Shown: positions 10,791 to 23,165, numbered from the stretch's first letter. The stretch: 64,000 bases of DNA from Hemicordylus capensis (GCF_027244095.1 NC_069659.1:90827501-90891500); one strand, 5' to 3'. Translations and numbers: made by a program. The notes: generated by a model from the letters alone, not told the origin.

Positions 10791-12671
10791 ATTTCCCAGT
10801 TGAGTAGAGCTCTACTTTTTATGGTTTAATAGATCACTTTGTTTGTTGACTAGCTCTGTTATTCACAAAATGAAGTTATCCAGTGTAAAAATTGAGCTGG
10901 TAGGTGGAAATGAGCAACTCTTGTAATGTGTAAGTAAAATGCAAAATTATTCCATCCACCTTTCTAACATCTTGCCCTTTTTAACATTAAATAAACACTT
11001 GGGAGAGAACAAATAAAGCTGACAGGAACTGGCACGTCAGTTTAATTGAGCACAATATGCTGGCAAGTAATAGCTGTGTCCAGGACAGTTATGGATTCCA
11101 AAGTGCAGCTATTAAGGACAGTTGATCAATAACTACTACAGCATTTAAATATATACATATATCCTTGAAGAAAGAAGAAGGGAGGCATCAACTGTTTTCA
11201 CCCAAAATAATAATTAGCTGGATCTAAAGAGTAAAGATATAGGCAGGAACTTAGTCAAATTAAATATTTGCATCTGGATGAATCTCTACAGAACATCATA
11301 AGAGTTTCCCCCCCTAATGATGCACAAAGATAACTTCTTCAAAGATATTGCCTGTGAAAAGTGGACACATGAGCACATTTAAATATTCACTTTAAATTTG
11401 ACAGGAGATATTCTGATTCTTCATCAGCTGAGGACTAAAACTAATCTCGCCACAAGTTCTTGTATCTTTGGGAAGATGAGAAAAGAAAGGTTAAAAAAGA
11501 ACCCTGATATCTAATGGAAGGAGGTGTTTCAAATTACTTAAAGAAAAGTAACTCTTGAAACTCTCAGTTTTCTTGAAAGATGAACAGCTCCATTGTCTCT
11601 ATGATAACCTATGTTACATTTTCACCATAATTTGTGTCTCATTCTATATTTATTATACCTGATGGCTTCTTGGTCAACTCATCACCCTCACCTGAAGGTT
11701 ATATTACATGCGTGTGGACATCTGAGCTAAAGTTAAACAAATATAATTTATTCCCTTCCATATAGGTTAGCCAAAAAATGCTTGCAATCCTGTGGGGGCT
11801 CAAATGCATTTTCTCCCCCCACCCCACCAAAAAAAAAAATCAGATATAAATGTATAATTATCATTTATTTTAATATATGTGCAGAATAGTGGGTAATATT
11901 CTTATGATCAAGGTCAGTAGGCTTATGCCACAATGTGAAATAAGCTGACCTGATTTATGGGAGTCACACCACTTTCAGATGTCTTGCCAGGTATTGTTTT
12001 GATGTATCTTACAGCTGACTGGAAATTTAAGCACAAACAATTGTGCTACACAATTCTGTTCTTGCTGCCTTGGAGGCAGAAGCATGTATCGAAAAATTCT
12101 ATAATCTGTACAATGTACCACAAGTGCAGCATTTACAGGGCAGTTTCACCATTAAAAAACAGTTTTAACAACACCTTGCAAGCCTAATAAAACAAAGAGA
12201 TAAAAATGAGAGAAGGTAATGGCTGCTGCTATATTAGGACCATGTCTAAGTGGATGTATCTTTGCTGTGCTTCACACTAGCCCTTCTGCTCAATAGTGTG
12301 CACTCTGGGTGCCTATGTTTGTGGGATGAAGTCACAGAAAAGCATTGTAGTAAATAATGTGGATGCTGATTTTTGCATTTGCTTCGGGGGGGGCCTAGCA
12401 ATGTAAACAAAATTGCTAAAAGTGGAACAGTAATTTAGGCACCTACAGTACTTACAGAAATATTTTCTTAATCTTTTGGAACAGAAGATTTCAGCTCAAT
12501 GCTTCAGCTTTTATGCTTCTGATCCTTGTCATGGGATATACGTCATTAAGACTGTGTATTCTTTCTTCTTTTAATTTTTACATAGGAATGGAAAATGTTT
12601 AAATAAATTTTTGGAAGAAGAATAGTTACCAGAGCTATATACAACAGAAGTTGTTTATACACTGACAGGTC
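10791..12671. other. Region downstream of CLDN14, no other feature
   Basis: AT-rich non-coding DNA 3' of the claudin gene. No protein-like ORF and no clear transposon ends. Part may be the 3' UTR of CLDN14 if polyadenylation occurs at a distal site. Confidence 0.4.
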
Positions 12672-12677
12672 TTTATT
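12672..12677 (-). promoter_or_regulatory. Candidate polyadenylation signal for CLDN14
   Basis: AATAAA on the minus strand about 235 bases after the claudin stop codon. Position and sequence fit, but such hexamers are frequent in AT-rich DNA and I have no transcript evidence. Confidence 0.3.
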
Positions 12678-12909
12678 CTACATATGTAGAGTGCGCTCTG
12701 TGGAATACTACATGTTCAAGTTCCAAAGCAGCCTTTTCAAAATTCTATGCATTATTTACATAAAATTAGAACAATGGTAAACATTTGTTAAAATTACTGT
12801 GCGTTAATAAAGCTTTTCTTAATTGCCTTTGTTCTGTTATACAATGGTTTTTACAAATAACATTATATTTTAAAAAACAGCAGCAACATACAAGTGAATC
12901 CTAGAGAAC

Positions 12910-13617
12910 TCACACATAGTCATTTAACCTGTAACCACTGTGTGAAGCAGACGTTAATGATGAAGTATGGTTTGCTTTGTAGGCCGTTGGTGGTCTGCAG
13001 GATGGAGCTGCCCTCGTACTCCTTGGCTGTGGGTGGTAGGTTATGTTGTTCCCAGTACGCTGGCATGAAGCACACAGGAGAGCTCCACCAATTATACTTA
13101 GGGAAGCAGATACAAAGCCAAGGTAAAGGGCTTGCCCAATCTCATACTTCATCCCGTTGGGCAGCATTGGGTTGTAGAAATCTGTAACCACATCATTGGT
13201 TGACCAAGAAACAGGGATTAGGCATATGAGCCCAGCCAGTATGAAAAGGATTCCACCTAAGACGGCAATTACAGTTTTGGCAGAGGACCCTTTGGCACAT
13301 CGGGTGCATTTCATGCCAATAACAGCAGCCACACATGCCAGGGCTGAAAGAACACAGGAAATCACCATCATGGCACGGGCTGCTTGAAGATCACGAGGCA
13401 AAGCAAGTGGAGAGCGGTGGAGCTGACACTGGTAAATCCCAGTGCTGTGCCAAACACATTCCATCCAGAGACCCTTCATGTACGCTACAGCGGTGATGAT
13501 GTTGGTTCCCACATGTGCGGTTTTCCACCAGTGAGGCAGGACAGTAGCGGTTATTGTTCCAGCTAAACCAAGAAGACTCAGAAGGAAGCCCAGTAACTGA
13601 ACAGCCATGCTAGCCAT
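12910..13617 (-). CDS. CLDN14: Claudin-14
   Basis: An intact 235-codon ORF for a tight-junction membrane protein that seals the space between epithelial cells and limits cation passage. In mammals it matters in the cochlea and kidney. The start [17 protein letters not shown] and the end [10 protein letters not shown] match CLDN14 as I recall it (human 239 aa). Four membrane segments lie near residues 8-27, 82-102, 116-136 and 160-182. The first extracellular loop has the claudin signature W30, GLW at 49-51, C54 and C64. The C-terminal YV is a PDZ-binding end for ZO proteins. The coding region is in one exon, as in mammalian CLDN14. A possible splice acceptor (TATTAAACAG on the minus strand, near 13640) lies about 22 bases before ATG; upstream non-coding exons were not located. 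ATG at codon 4 is an alternative start, but codon 1 fits the family. Confidence 0.97.
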   Translation of the reverse strand: MASMAVQLLGFLLSLLGLAGTITATVLPHWWKTAHVGTNIITAVAYMKGLWMECVWHSTGIYQCQLHRSPLALPRDLQAARAMMVISCVLSALACVAAVIGMKCTRCAKGSSAKTVIAVLGGILFILAGLICLIPVSWSTNDVVTDFYNPMLPNGMKYEIGQALYLGFVSASLSIIGGALLCASCQRTGNNITYHPQPRSTRAAPSCRPPTAYKANHTSSLTSASHSGYRLNDYV

Positions 13618-15450
13618 GTTAATGTTTGTCCTGGTTATTCTGTTTAATACAGTATTTTCGCTGGGGCTGGTTCTGAAAACACAGCCTCTCCTGGGAGATA
13701 TATGGCAGGTTTACTTTGACACCTTCTGGATGCCTAATAAAGAAGTAATTGCGGAACAAGAAGTTAAACATTATCTAAGTGCATTACTCCAGTGACCAGT
13801 AAGTAAGGTACATTCCAGCAGTAGTTAGGGTGATTATTAGCATATTTAACCCACTTTAATGCACTCTGTGAAAGTGGTGGGAAAGTAATTGCTTATTGTT
13901 ATTTATACCAGCCTTCTCTACTTCATAAGGAGGAACAATGTAAACACATCATGACACTGAAAACAATATTTTAATCTCATTTTTGTATTCTCAGCAAGCT
14001 TTGAAAAATACTTATTTCCTTAAACAACAAGAGATTAGAACATTCACAAGTGTTCCCTCATGAAATAGGAAAGATTTATGAAGTAAGTGCCTGAAAGCTA
14101 CTTTGCATGATGAAAACATTTCCAGAAGGTCAGAGTGGGATTACAAGAACAATGATGCTGTGTTTGCTCAAACTGAAAAGCAACTAGAGTGATTTTTTTA
14201 AAATGAAAGAATGAAAGGAAACTCCAGAAGAGGGTAACAAGTAGTGGATTAAAGTTGCCTTTCCCAATTGCCAATATTTCTTGAGGTGTTGTTGTTTTAA
14301 TAAAGGAACTTGAAGGGGAATAATTTTCATTAGGCCCTGTGGAGACTCAGGTTATGGCTTTAATCTAAATGACAGCATGTGAAACCAGATGTGTACCTTG
14401 CAGCTTCTGAGAAGTGGTACCTTCACAGTTATAGAAAACATCCTATAATAAATTCAAGCTGAAACACCATGAAAGAAATAAAAGCCCTCCCACCTGTGTA
14501 AATCTTAGTTTCAGTGATCTCTGCTAATGGCTGCTTTCCAAAGTGTTTGCAATAGCTCATTTTGTGAATGGTGTGTGTGTGTGTGTGTATATACACATGC
14601 ACACACTCACGCACATGCACGTGTGTGTGGTCAAAATCTTCAAAGTTAAATCATGAGGTAAGTAGCTGATGAATCCAAGTAAGATTCAAGAGGGGATGGG
14701 GGGGAAAGAGACTCTGTGATGCAAATGTAGAGCAAGGATGCAGACTGAAGGGGAAATATGTTTTGCGGGGACTTCAGTAAAATGAGGGGGAATTCCTCAA
14801 AATACTTAAGGTGGGGATGGGTGGGAATCTGCATCCCTGATGTAGAGAGCTCAAGTATTTGCATGAGACAAAATTATATGAAAAAGAGGGAAAGCAAGAT
14901 GTCGTATTTCAAGGCCTTGTTTACACAGTGAGAAGCAACCCCTTAAGGCTTAAACTGCCTCAGAGCTATTTAAAAATCAAGAAGTAAATCCAAAGCTGAA
15001 GAAAAGTATCCAGGGATAATCAGGTCTCTTTACCTTACCCCTGTTGATCATTATCTCAAGATAAACAGTACTATATGGCAAGTAGGTTGCAGGTGGAACC
15101 TTCACTTTAAGATGTCTGGAATCCAAAAGCATAATGCTTCTCCATTATGGGAACAAGTAGTTTATTGGGGATAACATATTTAGGAAGTGGTGCAATTCTG
15201 TATAAAGGACATGGTCTGTTCCAAGAGTGAGACAGGAGGTTTTAACTCTGGAATCTCAGGAAAAAACTTGCCCCAAGGCTGCTTCATGAGTCTTGCTCTT
15301 TCAAGAATGAGAAATTTTTGTCCTGGTTTACTGTAAATGGAGTTGCATGTCACATTAGCTATTGATAATGATGTTTGATGTTAGAATGTTTGCAAATAGA
15401 AGTTCACCTGGGGTAATTCTAGACTCCAGTTTAAGAGTATTTATTATTGT
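13618..15450. other. Upstream flank or intron of CLDN14
   Basis: Non-coding DNA 5' of the claudin coding exon. It contains a (GT)n/(CA)n patch at about 14570-14630 and nothing else recognised. Any CLDN14 promoter or non-coding first exon would lie at higher coordinates, but I see no CpG-rich promoter here. Confidence 0.4.

Positions 15451-15521
<71 letters not shown>
15451..15521. repeat. (GATA)n microsatellite
   Basis: About 17 GATA units, nearly pure. GATA/GACA repeats are known to be abundant in squamates. The long minus-strand ORF across it is only repeat translation (SIYLSIYL). Confidence 0.98.
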
Positions 15522-15524
<3 letters not shown>

Positions 15525-16136
15525 TGTGATACAATAATTTGTGGGGGGGGGGAACCTTAAAAGTTTAGTCTGTGCTCTCATATTGGAAGAGGAGGCTTTA
15601 CCTCCGGAGCCTACACATATACTTATGTATGTGTTTCTTCTTACAATACATTTTATATTCAGGTGTGCACATCTGAATACAAGTTTCACATCTGATGTGT
15701 ACACATCTGAATACAAGGTATAAACCTTGCATGAAAATGGCACATAAATATTTAAAGCTGCCACTTTTCTTGCTGAAATACACAAAATTACATACATAAT
15801 TAATTGCTGCTTGTATGTATTTTTGTTGAGAAAGCAATAATGTAAATGAGTGTGTGCAGCATTCTCAGCTGACAAAAGGTATGTACAGCCGTACTTAGGT
15901 ATCTGCCCTCCCAGTACAAAATGTAAAGTGAGAAACAGCCCTGAGGCCTGCTTCACAAGCTTCTACTTGCCGGTTGCAAATTTTTGAATGGGAAATGTTT
16001 CTTACCAAGACAGCTGCAGTAAAAGTATCTGTGGACAATTTTTTACCATCGTGCACTGGGATCAAATTAAAAAAAAACTGGAAAGTATATTGTGAACAGG
16101 ATTAATCCAATGAGGTGTTTCTGTTAAGAAAATCCA
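15522..16136. other. No recognised element
   Basis: Contains ACATCTGAATACAAG twice (about 15667 and 15703) with an inverted ACATCTGATGTGT between them. Otherwise nothing is recognised. Confidence 0.4.
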
Positions 16137-16316
16137 ACATCTCTTGGTTGCAGCTGTGTAGACATCTTTGAATAACTGACCCCTTACATTCTACTGTGCT
16201 TTGGTATTTCACCTAAGGAAGATGAGAACCAACCTAAATGTTATATATCTGCCTTTTACTTTCTGTGATTAATTGTATAATGATGTGTCTCCATTAGTAT
16301 CAATTTCAAATGTGGA

Positions 16317-16690
16317 CTAAGAACATAAGAATAGCCCTGTTAGATCAGGCCCAAACAGTGGCAGCACCAGGAAAAAATTGGGGGAGGGGGCACAGAAGGG
16401 GCAAAGTGCATTTATGGATGGATGAGCAATGTCCCACTTATTATATATCTGAAATAGAAATGGAGGGAAGTGGGGGGCAAGCCACGTCGGGGGGGGCATT
16501 TGCCCACCCATACCCCACTTTGGAGCCACCCTTGGCCTATCTTACAGCATCCTGTTTCACACAGAGACCTGCTACATGCCCCTGGGAAACCCGCAGGCAA
16601 AAGATGGAGGTATGCCCTTTCTCCTGCTGTTGCTCCCTTGCAACCAGTATTTAGAGTTATCCTGCCTCTGAGTCTGGGGGCAGCCTATAG
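16317..16690 (-). mobile_element. CR1 3' tail, left arm copy
   Basis: Reads on the minus strand as the CR1 3' UTR (GGGCAGCAACAGCAGG-like, GAAACAGGATGCTG, GGGCCTGATC) ending in ATTCTTATGTTCTTAG. It is split by the 16356-16534 insertion and forms part of the inverted duplication. Confidence 0.8.
16356..16534. mobile_element. Insertion in the CR1 tail, hAT-like MITE
   Basis: About 180 bases, beginning CAGTGGCAGCACCAGG and ending GGAGCCACCCTTG, interrupt the left CR1 tail. They are absent from the mirrored arm, so they came after the inversion. Ends resemble the 10246-10425 element. A clear 8-bp target duplication was not found; the CR1 site itself holds two GGCCCA copies. Confidence 0.6.
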
Positions 16691-16714
16691 CGATCAAGAC
16701 TAGCGGCAATTGAT

Positions 16715-16908
16715 CTTGATGGCTATAGGCTGCCTCCAGCTTAGAGGCAGGCTGCCTCTAAATATCAGTTGCAGGGCAGCAACAGCAGGAGAGAGGGCAT
16801 GCCTTCATCTCTTGCCTGTGGGCCTCTCAGAGTCATGTGGCGAGTCATGGTAAGCAACAGGATGCTGGACTAAATGGGCTTTGGGCCTGATCCAGCAAGG
16901 CTGTTCTT
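16715..16908 (+). mobile_element. CR1 3' tail, right arm copy
   Basis: Mirror copy of the CR1 tail: GCAGGGCAGCAACAGCAGG, CAACAGGATGCTGGACTAAA, GGGCCTGATCCAGCAAGGC and TGTTCTTATT. It is uninterrupted, unlike the left arm. Confidence 0.85.
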
Positions 16909-17072
16909 ATTCCACATTTGAAATTGATACCAAGGGAGACACATCATTATACAATTAATCACAGAAAGTAAAAGGCAGATATATAACATTTAGGTTGGTT
17001 CTCATCTTTCTTAAGTGAAATACCAAAACAAGTAGCATGTTATTCAAATATGTCGACACAGCTGCAGCCAAG

Positions 17073-17754
17073 AGATGTGAATGATATGAGATGAAAACTG
17101 AACCACTTACCTTAATTCCAGTGGTGTAAGTTCTTATGTGACCACCATGCCAGCTGGGAGTTACAAGAGTTAAGGGCAGGAGACACAAAGAAGATTCTTT
17201 GGACTCCCTATGCACACTTATCTATTTAGTTATGCACATACACATATGTGCCACTTCACATAAAAAGCTAACCATGCAGAACAGTGACCATGCACATTAC
17301 ATTCTTGGTGGCAATAATCACACTCCCAAAAGTACTACAGAGCAAGATTATTCCATGTGATTATGACATGAAAATATAGTGACAGGAAATATATCACTTT
17401 ATGAAGAAAATGGCAAGATTTTATTTCAGAAATTCATAACACTCTTGCTTCTGTTGCAAATTTGGGTTAGCTATACAGCCTTTTCCTAAGATTTAGTAAG
17501 GACACTCCTGAGATAGAAGAGTGGATTTATGATTTATTGCTTTGGGGTGATTGTGGGGAAAATGGCTTATTTTAAAAGAGAAGCTCATGACAAATTCCAG
17601 TTAATCTGGAAACCATTCTCGGAACTGTATGCATTGTAAAAGGTATTTTTGTAAAAAAAAAAAAATCAGAATAATTCTGTTATTAGAATCTTTTTGTTTT
17701 CTTGTTTTTGTTTTGTTTGTTTAAAGGAGGGTTGTTGTTTTTGAGAAATGGGAT

Positions 17755-17805
<51 letters not shown>

Positions 17806-18656
17806 GCTTGGCCTCACTCACTCACTGACTGAGGCCTCACTCACTGACTGACATTAAACTCTCAGACCAAACCACAAATGACAGAAACATGCCATTTTAC
17901 AGGTAGGTTCCAGACCTCACCCAGACTACCAGAAAAATGGAAATCCCAGAAAAATTGATTAATTTGCCCAAAAAAATGCAGAAAAACTCTCCCGTTGGAA
18001 AAGCATGGGGACTGATACCTTCTGACAAACTTTGGCAGTTTTCGTGAATACTTTTCAAGACAGAAAGTCTGGACTTCCACTGAATTATGAAGCAGCAAAC
18101 AATCTATATTTTTTCAATTCACTGCATTTCAATCCATGTTGGATTTGCACAAAAATAATCAAATAAATTTTAAAAGTGAGAACGCTTAAGTGCTGGAGAT
18201 AAACACATATTTTTGTCAACACAAACTGCTGCCCATCAACTAGCAACCAGGGAAGGCAGAGTTGGTGGTAAATTCTTGGTGCAAGAGGAATACTTGCAAA
18301 TTGCAAGCCTATTTTACTAATACTATATAACAATAAGAGGGAGAGAAATATTGTATTATACTGAAAGTTGAAATTTTAAAATCAGTTTTGTTTCTTTGTG
18401 TCTTAATGTACATCTGTTAAAATTGTTCAACCTGTTTCAAAAAATTATTAATAAAAAATTAAAACATTTCTTCACTTGTAATATACATACATCCTCATAA
18501 CAACCCTCTTTTTACAGATGATGATCTGAGGTTCTACAACAATATAGTGCCTCCAACCTTCCAATGAATTAATGCCTCAAGTGGGATTTGAATCTAGATC
18601 TCCCTTGGCCAAATCCAATATTCTTTTGGACTGGATAATTGAATATTGCTACAAAA
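17073..18656. other. No recognised element apart from microsatellite
   Basis: Non-coding AT-rich DNA. After the (GT)n tract comes a short run of CACTCACTGACTGA units (about 17815-17850). Nothing else is identified. Confidence 0.4.
17756..17804. repeat. (GT)n microsatellite
   Basis: About 24 uninterrupted GT units. Confidence 0.98.
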
Positions 18657-18736
18657 GTAAACCCCTCCTATATTCTACCAAAGACAACCACAGTTGACAC
18701 TGACTCAACAGCACACTTTGCCTTTACCTTTACAAT
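18657..18736 (+). mobile_element. Sauria SINE 3' fragment
   Basis: GTAAACCCCTCCTATATTCT, CAAAGACAACCACAG and GCACACTTTGCCTTTACC match the 3' half of the SINEs at 31936 and 39390. The tRNA-derived head is missing. Confidence 0.8.
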
Positions 18737-20690
18737 GTGTTAGGCTGAATCATGTCTCATGATACATTTTGCTTTTTGTATCACAGCAGGCATGAAGTAA
18801 CATTTTAAAAGTCAATCCAACCCAGAGTATGTTATAGAAATTAACAAAATGTATAAATAAAATATTGAAAAGGTACACAAAATATTCAACACTGGACATT
18901 ACATTTGAACTGAAATTCCCTAGCTGATCATTTTGCTTTCTGTCCAGAACACTTTATGTAATTACAGTATAATAATATATCTGCATATATACATTTTTAG
19001 AACTGTAGGTCAACATTTTAGTTCTGGCTCCACTGCCTTTGGCCTTTCAGGAGCTCCCCTCCCATATAACCAAAGAAAGTGCTCACATCTGCATGTGCAC
19101 TGTCTCGTGCACAGTTAGACACACATGAGTCCCATTGCAATCAATGGTGTCAAGTGCCTAATGTTTCTGGATTGTGGCCTTTATATTCACTACTGTTTTA
19201 TTTTTGAATGCCATGTTTACCATTGGTTTCCATTGGTTATATCACCTCTAGTTATGCCCCTGTTGTCTGACCTAGAATATAAGCCGATGAGTAAGTTATC
19301 CAGGATTTTAAACATCATTACTGGACTATCATAATAATATAGTATGGATTGAAATAAAAATGAATAAAAACAGACGAATAAATGTAAATACTTAAAATCA
19401 CTCATCACTTAAAAATTAATTTCCAAGATAGATATTAGTTCCCAAAAGTGACCCTTGAGAAATTAGATGACTTACCCAAATTTACATAGGAAGCTTAAGG
19501 AAGACCAAGAGTTATCTCTTTGTGTTCTAGTCCGGGGTCTTAACTGCCAAATCATCCTTCTAGCCTTTTGCTCCCCGTTCCTTGATACTCCAGTTTCTTT
19601 CCTTGACCTTTATTCATGGACCCTGGTGCTGCACTCCCAGTCATATTCTCTCTTAACTAATCTAATGTGATATCATACCTCTGTGCACCATGTGGGATAC
19701 ACAGTTTGAGAGCTCATCTCTCGGGTCTCATGAGAAGGCCTCTCAAGGTCAGGCATTAAGCTTTTTTGCTAATCCTAAAGAGAATAGAATATAAATGCTA
19801 AATGCAATTTGTGCCATTAGTCACAGGAAACAGGCTCCCAAGTTTAATGGAGGTCATGATACTCAACGGCTTGGCAGCATCTATTTTTAGAAATCATTAA
19901 GGTGTTATTTTTAAATTCTAGCTATTGAGGTCTTTCTAATTTGGGAAACGGGTGTTAATTAGCCTCACTTGTTTGACGTCATGTTTTCCACATTCCTTTC
20001 CTTATAGACCCTGCCAAATGCTACTGGTGTTAGAACTGCTTTAGCTACTGAGGGACAGCTTTTCGCCATATAAATAGTGTCAAAATAACTATATATTAAC
20101 ACATGCATCTAAAAAAGTGCAGTGCCTTGTAAACGTCATCCATGCCAGAGCTGTCTCTAGATTATTTGGGGCTCAGGGCAAAACCATTTTGCAGGGGAGA
20201 GGGGATGATGAGTCAATATTGTTCTGGCCCTGCCCAAACTAGGAGAGTCTCTGTTTTTGTTCTGCGGTGTGCCCCCTCCCCGCCACAGTAAGCATCGGGC
20301 CATGGGCCCAATCATTACAATAATCATATTTTGATGTGTTAAGTTCTGTGCAGTTATTTATTATTAAGCCATATACATAGGCTTATAAACATATCTCACT
20401 TGGAGATCCCTTCTGGATAAGCAAGAATTCAGCTGATTTGATCCAAAAGCAGCACCAGTTCTGCCAAGGAGATGTAAGTCATATCTCCTTATAGATAAGA
20501 CAATTCAAGAGATAGTGGGCAAATCTTCCACTACATCCTCTCCACAAATTCAGAACCTTAAACTAAATACGTCCAAATACAATATAAAACTGCAAGGAGC
20601 ATCTGTTAGAACCATAAAAATGTCAGATCCTTTTTTAGGAAGATTCATAAAATCTATTAAATAATTATGATTTAATGTGATAATGCACTA
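18737..20690. other. No recognised feature
   Basis: Non-coding. A block at about 20155-20290 with GGGGCTCAGGGCAAAACC and GGGCCATGGGCCC looks transposon-derived but could not be placed. Confidence 0.4.
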
Positions 20691-21062
20691 TAGGGATGTG
20701 CTCAAACTGCAGTTTGAGCAGCGGTTCAAGCCCTGGTTGGGATCGGGGAGTGGGAGTTTAAGAAAGAAGAGAGCAGGTCCTAACCTGCTCTCCGCCATCC
20801 CATGCAGCTTCCTGCTGCAGCAGCACTAGGCCCAAGTACCCCCATGCGGTGCAAGTACACACATGGTGTCCGCGCATGCATGGCTGCTATGTGCATGCTG
20901 GCACTGCACAGGGCTACTTGAGCCAAATGTTGCTCCAACAGGAAGTTGCATGGGTGATGGAGAGCAGGTTAGGTTCTTCTCTCCTCTTTCTTAAAGCTCC
21001 CAATCCCCAATCACAACCCGGGCTCGAACTGCTGCTCAAACCACAGTTTGAGCACATCCCTA
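20691..21062. mobile_element. Long-armed palindromic MITE
   Basis: TAGGGATGTGCTCAAACTG at the left end is mirrored by CAGTTTGAGCACATCCCTA at the right. Similarity between arms extends about 145 bp inward, through GAGAGCAGGT...ACCTGCTCTC, so nearly the whole element folds on itself. Flanking 8-mers differ. The TAGGGATGTG end type resembles the hAT elements at 38779 and 56598. Confidence 0.8.
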
Positions 21063-21189
21063 TCAAGAGGTTGATTTGACTTTTGAGAGCATAGATATGC
21101 TTGTAAACATCTACCATATTACATACACACACACACCCATTGCAAGTGAAATTTAATGTTCTAAATAGCCATATGAAAAGCTTTTACAT

Positions 21190-21400
21190 AGGAAAATAGG
21201 AAGATGCCATATACTGAGTCAGACCATTGGTCCATCTAGCTCAGTATTGTCTACACAGACTGGCAGTGGCTTCTCCAAAGTTACAGGCAGGAGTCTCTCT
21301 GAGCCCAGTCTTGGAAATGCCAGAGAGGGAACAGTGTCCACATGTAGTCCCCCATTCAAATGTAAACCATGGCAATCCCTGCTTAGCAAAGTGGACAATT
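21190..21400 (-). mobile_element. tRNA-derived SINE, partly decayed
   Basis: Contains GGAAGATGCCATATACTGAG, CCATCTAGCTCAGTATTGTC and GACTGGCAGTGGCTTCTCCA, the 3' portion of the SINE seen at 55765-55935. The tRNA-like head toward 21400 is degraded. Confidence 0.75.
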
Positions 21401-21729
21401 CATGCATGCTACTACAAAACCAGCTCTCCTTTTCATATGGCTTTTCATATGGTTATTTTTAAAAATTATAGTCCACTAGCAACTGCACAACCATCTTATA
21501 TGGGCTAGAGGCTCCCTCCACAGTGATTACCAAATATATTGCATGACAAGATCAGAAGCTACACTCCTGATGGTGAAACATGACTAACAAGACTACGTGC
21601 CCTAATTATTAATGGGGGGAAATGCTACACAGAGGAAGATAAAATGACAACATAGCGCCATTGCTGTCATGTTCTGTTCATAATGTCTGATTAGTGCATT
21701 TTTTAAAAAATCACTGACATTCAGTGCAA

Positions 21730-21990
21730 GTTAACATGGGTGGTTCAGAACTTCCCACAATGCTGTGGGCATCTAAAGCAACACTCATGGCGTTGTGGAA
21801 CAGTGCTGTTCTATTACTTCTTAAAATGGCACAACCTCCATTGTTGAGTCTATTGGAAATAATGGACGTAGCATCACACAACTACAATTTCACAATTGTA
21901 AGTAGTAGCAGAGCAACCTGTTCCACAACACTGCAAACATTGTTTTAGACACCCACAATGGCACAGGCAGTTTGGAATCACTTGCATTTG
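21730..21990. mobile_element. Palindromic non-autonomous element, copy 1
   Basis: Arms with GTGGGCATCTAAAGCAACA and GTTGTGGAACAGTGCTGTTC are mirrored by GAGCAACCTGTTCCACAAC and TGTTTTAGACACCCAC, centred near CTATTGGAAATAATGG. A diverged relative lies at 22915-23165. Confidence 0.65.
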
Positions 21991-22914
21991 CCTGTGAATG
22001 TCAGCCATTGATTTATGTTGGATGCCAGGAATTGGGGTTATGGGATGCAAGTATTCTGTGTATATGTTGAAATATTAATGATACAACAAAACCATCGATT
22101 CATTCTGTAATAATATCAGAATTTTTTTTTCCTGACCCTGTTTTTATACTGATATGTATATGCATATTAGACTGACACCAGTCTGATATGCAGAAATTGA
22201 GCGTGTGAAGTTTTTCTTGACTTGGAGATACAAACAGCGAGAAAAGGTGGCAACTCTCCTCAGAAAAAAATCTTGGATTAGTTCCATTCCTTTTCCAGCA
22301 TCATACAAATATTTGAAGTTAACTGCTTTGAAAGCCATCTGAATGTTGAAAGTTTCCCATACTTTAAATAAAGCTTTGCGGTGTGAACTGAGTGCGGTAA
22401 CTGATGGATAATGCTCCACCTATGTGGGTGCAGATTTTATTTAAGGGCTGGAGTATGGAATGAAACATTTTGAATAGCATTTTACACAGTTAAAGGATAC
22501 AGGCCCCAAGTATTCAGAAAGAATGGCCACTAAAGCCATTATTTTCATAAGGGATTATGAGCATCAAAAGTTTGCATTTCACAGCTGGGAAGAAGTCCAT
22601 TTAAAGCTGGTCCTTGCAAAGCAGCTGAGATTAAGCAGACTTCTACCCTCTGCCACACAGAGACTTTTAGTATGTCTTTAGCTGTCTGCTTTTCACATGA
22701 TTTTGGTAAACATCTTACTGGGCTAGGAGAAACTCACAGAGTAGTTTTGCACATGATTTTCCCCCTGCATGAGATCAGACACACAGCTGATAACAAAATG
22801 CTAGGAAAGCTCACAAACAAAAGGCTGTCAAAACACAAAACAATGATCACATCTCTTTGCCTGTACACCAGTCGTACTCAATTTAATTATACTGGTCCAC
22901 ATTCCATGCAGCAA
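21991..22914. other. No recognised feature
   Basis: Non-coding; short open frames here match no family I know. Confidence 0.4.
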
Positions 22915-23165
22915 AACATGGATGACTCAGAACTGCCCATGCTGCTGAGTGTGTTTCCAACACCACTGGCATGGTTGCAGAGCAGAGCCTTTCCATAGCA
23001 ACTTTAAATTGCACAAGTGGAGTTGTTTGATGTGACCTCCATTGGAAATAATTGAGTTTGTGTCACACAACTGCACTTGCACAATTTAAAATCAGAGTGT
23101 AATAGCCTTGTTCTGCAACAGCACTGGTGGTGTTGCAGACACATTTAGCAGCACAGGTACCACTG
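22915..23165. mobile_element. Palindromic non-autonomous element, copy 2
   Basis: Shares the core CCTCCATTGGAAATAATTGA, TGTCACACAACTGCACTTGC and the mirrored GTTGCAGA / TCTGCAAC-type arms with 21730-21990, at considerable divergence. No target duplication resolved. Confidence 0.55.

Larger units (their letters stand above)
16137..17072. repeat. Large imperfect inverted duplication (palindrome)
   Basis: The left arm begins ACATCTCTTGGTTGCAGCTG and proceeds through GAGAACCAACCTAAATG and ATCAATTTCAAATGTGG into a reversed CR1 tail. The right arm holds the inverse of each in mirrored order, ending CAGCTGCAGCCAAGAGATGT. The centre is at about 16690-16725, with GGCAGCCTATAGCGATCAAG on one side and TTGATGGCTATAGGCTGCC on the other. 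The arms are unequal (about 550 and 370 bp), mostly because the left carries an extra block of about 180 bp. Arm divergence shows the event is old. Confidence 0.88.

Noticed and set aside
12894-13795. Plus-strand ORFs opposite the claudin gene
   Set aside because: They are antisense shadows of CLDN14 with no motif of their own.
15444-15956. 170-codon minus-strand ORF
   Set aside because: Its C-terminus is translation of the (GATA)n microsatellite and the rest has no protein-like features.
20683-21070. 8-bp target duplication for the long palindrome
   Set aside because: ATGCACTA and TCAAGAGG do not match. A 2-bp TA duplication is possible but not informative.
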